This document shows, piece after piece, positions 63,000 through 64,000 of a stretch of DNA of 64,000 nt (the stretch's first letter is position 1; each line of letters opens with the position of its first letter). The notes below the pieces were generated by a model. That model ran no database searches, was not told the origin of the DNA, and saw only the letters and a list, made by a program, of their open reading frames with translations. Position numbers and translations under genes: made by a program. The stretch lies in the NCBI RefSeq assembly GCF_001592875.1, contig NZ_LSOF01000001.1:1599-65598 (forward strand). Reading direction: 5' to 3'. Source of the DNA: Pseudomonas sp. BMS12. Its GTDB lineage: Bacteria > Pseudomonadota > Gammaproteobacteria > Pseudomonadales > Pseudomonadaceae.

Positions 63000-64000
63000 G
63001 GACTCACCTCGGCAGATTCGGCTTTACGGGGCGGCAAGGGTGCGAAGTAGCCGACCACCAGCAACAACACGCCGACACCGATAAAGGAAATGATGCGTTC
63101 CAGGCCACCACGGTTGCCCAGTTCGACGAAGAACAGCTTGGCCACCACCACGGCGATCAGCGCCGCGCCCAGCAGCCACAGCTCGCGGCGGCCGCGCAGG
63201 TGGCCGAGGATCATCAGCGGCAGGGCGATCAGGGTCCAGACGATGGACAACCCGGCCTGCACCAGCATGGAGTCGAGCAGCACATCCAGCTCGTAGGGCA
63301 CCCCACCCCAGTGATGGGCGGCGCGGAACACCGCTGCCGTGAGTACGGCGAACAACGAGGCGCCGGCGATGATCTGCGCAATGCGCTCGCCGTGCGCCGC
63401 CAGCCCAAGCTGCGGCAGGCCACTGCGCAGCCAGGCATAGATTGCCAGCAGCACCAGCAGCATGCCCAGCTCCAGCGGATTGAGCAGCGGCAGGTACGGC
63501 AGCGGGTCGGCGCTGCCATCGCTGGCGATATTGGCCAGCCACAGCCAGCCAAGCATCAGCAGCGCCAATGGCGCAGCGGCCAGCACCCGGTACTCGCGCG
63601 GGTAGGCCGCCACCGGCCAGGGCCAGGCGCGCACCGACGCCATCGCCAGCAAGTACAGACCTGGCAGCAGCGCCCAACCCAGCCAGCGCCAGGCGTTGTA
63701 ATGCTCGGCCAGCAGCATCAGCCCGTAACGCAGCTCCAGCGCCAGCACGCCGAGGATCAGCCAGCAGCCGAGCACATGAGCGGCGCTGCGCACACCGGCC
63801 GGCAACAGCTCGGCCAGCAGTTTGAGCGACCACAAATGCACGGCGAACAGCAGGCCCCAGCCCAGCCAGCCGAAAGCGGCCGCCGGGTGGTAATCGCGCT
63901 CGCCCAGGTGCAGCAGGATCAGCATGCCCGCAGGCACCAGCAGCGTGCAGAGCAAAGCCAGGGAACGCCAGTGCAGACGTCCGGCCAGCCAGCCCCACAG
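62996..64000 (-). CDS. DUF2339-family polytopic membrane protein (C-terminal part; start lies beyond the window)
   Basis: The frame is open to base 64000, giving at least 334 residues of almost continuous membrane helices (about ten) rich in Leu, Trp and Ala, ending with a short basic tail (APLPPRKAESAEVSP). The family typically has 800 or more residues with an N-terminal coiled coil, so most of the gene lies outside. Paired with DUF3999 by an ATGA overlap. Function unknown. Confidence 0.85.
   Translation of the reverse strand: MWGWLAGRLHWRSLALLCTLLVPAGMLILLHLGERDYHPAAAFGWLGWGLLFAVHLWSLKLLAELLPAGVRSAAHVLGCWLILGVLALELRYGLMLLAEHYNAWRWLGWALLPGLYLLAMASVRAWPWPVAAYPREYRVLAAAPLALLMLGWLWLANIASDGSADPLPYLPLLNPLELGMLLVLLAIYAWLRSGLPQLGLAAHGERIAQIIAGASLFAVLTAAVFRAAHHWGGVPYELDVLLDSMLVQAGLSIVWTLIALPLMILGHLRGRRELWLLGAALIAVVVAKLFFVELGNRGGLERIISFIGVGVLLLVVGYFAPLPPRKAESAEVSP

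Overview
The window is a 64 kb chromosomal segment of a GC-rich gammaproteobacterium, almost certainly a Pseudomonas. The evidence is the type IV pilus operon pilMNOPQ divergent from ponA, the medium-chain-length PHA locus phaC1-phaZ-phaC2-phaD with phaF-phaI facing it, and the blocks gltBD-aroBK, priA/rpmE, argS-hslVU, ubiEJB-hisIE-tatABC. This order closely follows the conserved core of P. aeruginosa-type genomes. I see no tRNA, rRNA, insertion sequence, prophage or CRISPR array.

Layout. (1) 1-6955 is the accessory part: the 3' end of a vgrG, a large VasX-like T6SS effector gene with colicin-like membrane helices, and two membrane-protein genes that are the best immunity candidates. The first three genes are chained by ATGA overlaps. 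(2) 7029-13124 holds an MFS transporter, an SLC13/CitT-type permease with TrkA-C domains, thioredoxin 2, a hotdog thioesterase, a tandem universal stress protein behind an Anr-like box, and an orphan ParA ATPase. (3) 13232-21082 holds hemE, cyanase (cynS) and gltD-gltB, all on the minus strand; cyanase beside GOGAT links cyanate-derived ammonia to glutamate synthesis. (4) 21328-29558 is one minus-strand run: pilM-N-O-P-Q, aroK, aroB and a DamX-like SPOR protein. (5) 29743-38410 holds ponA, malic enzyme, an M48 lipoprotein protease, a secreted thermonuclease, rpmE and priA. (6) 38608-43441 holds argS, an FtsN-like SPOR protein, the heat-shock protease hslVU behind a sigma-32-type promoter, and a DUF971 protein. 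(7) 43742-50708 is the complete PHA polyester locus. (8) 50869-57135 holds ubiquinone genes, the last two-step histidine enzymes, the Tat translocase, the 16S rRNA methyltransferase rsmE and a UPF0158 protein. (9) 57149-64000 holds D-aminoacyl-tRNA deacylase, proline iminopeptidase, small lipoproteins, a lipocalin, DUF924, fructose-1,6-bisphosphatase, and a DUF3999-DUF2339 pair cut by the window end.

Most of the window is well-known housekeeping DNA. The stretches that deserve a second look are the T6SS effector/immunity island, where a near-identical 26-bp ribosome-binding/start segment recurs after the last gene with its ATG changed to ATA; a palindrome lying over the gltB promoter; an intrinsic terminator that doubles as the signal-peptide codons of the thermonuclease; and the candidate sigma-54, sigma-32, Anr and PhaD control sites.
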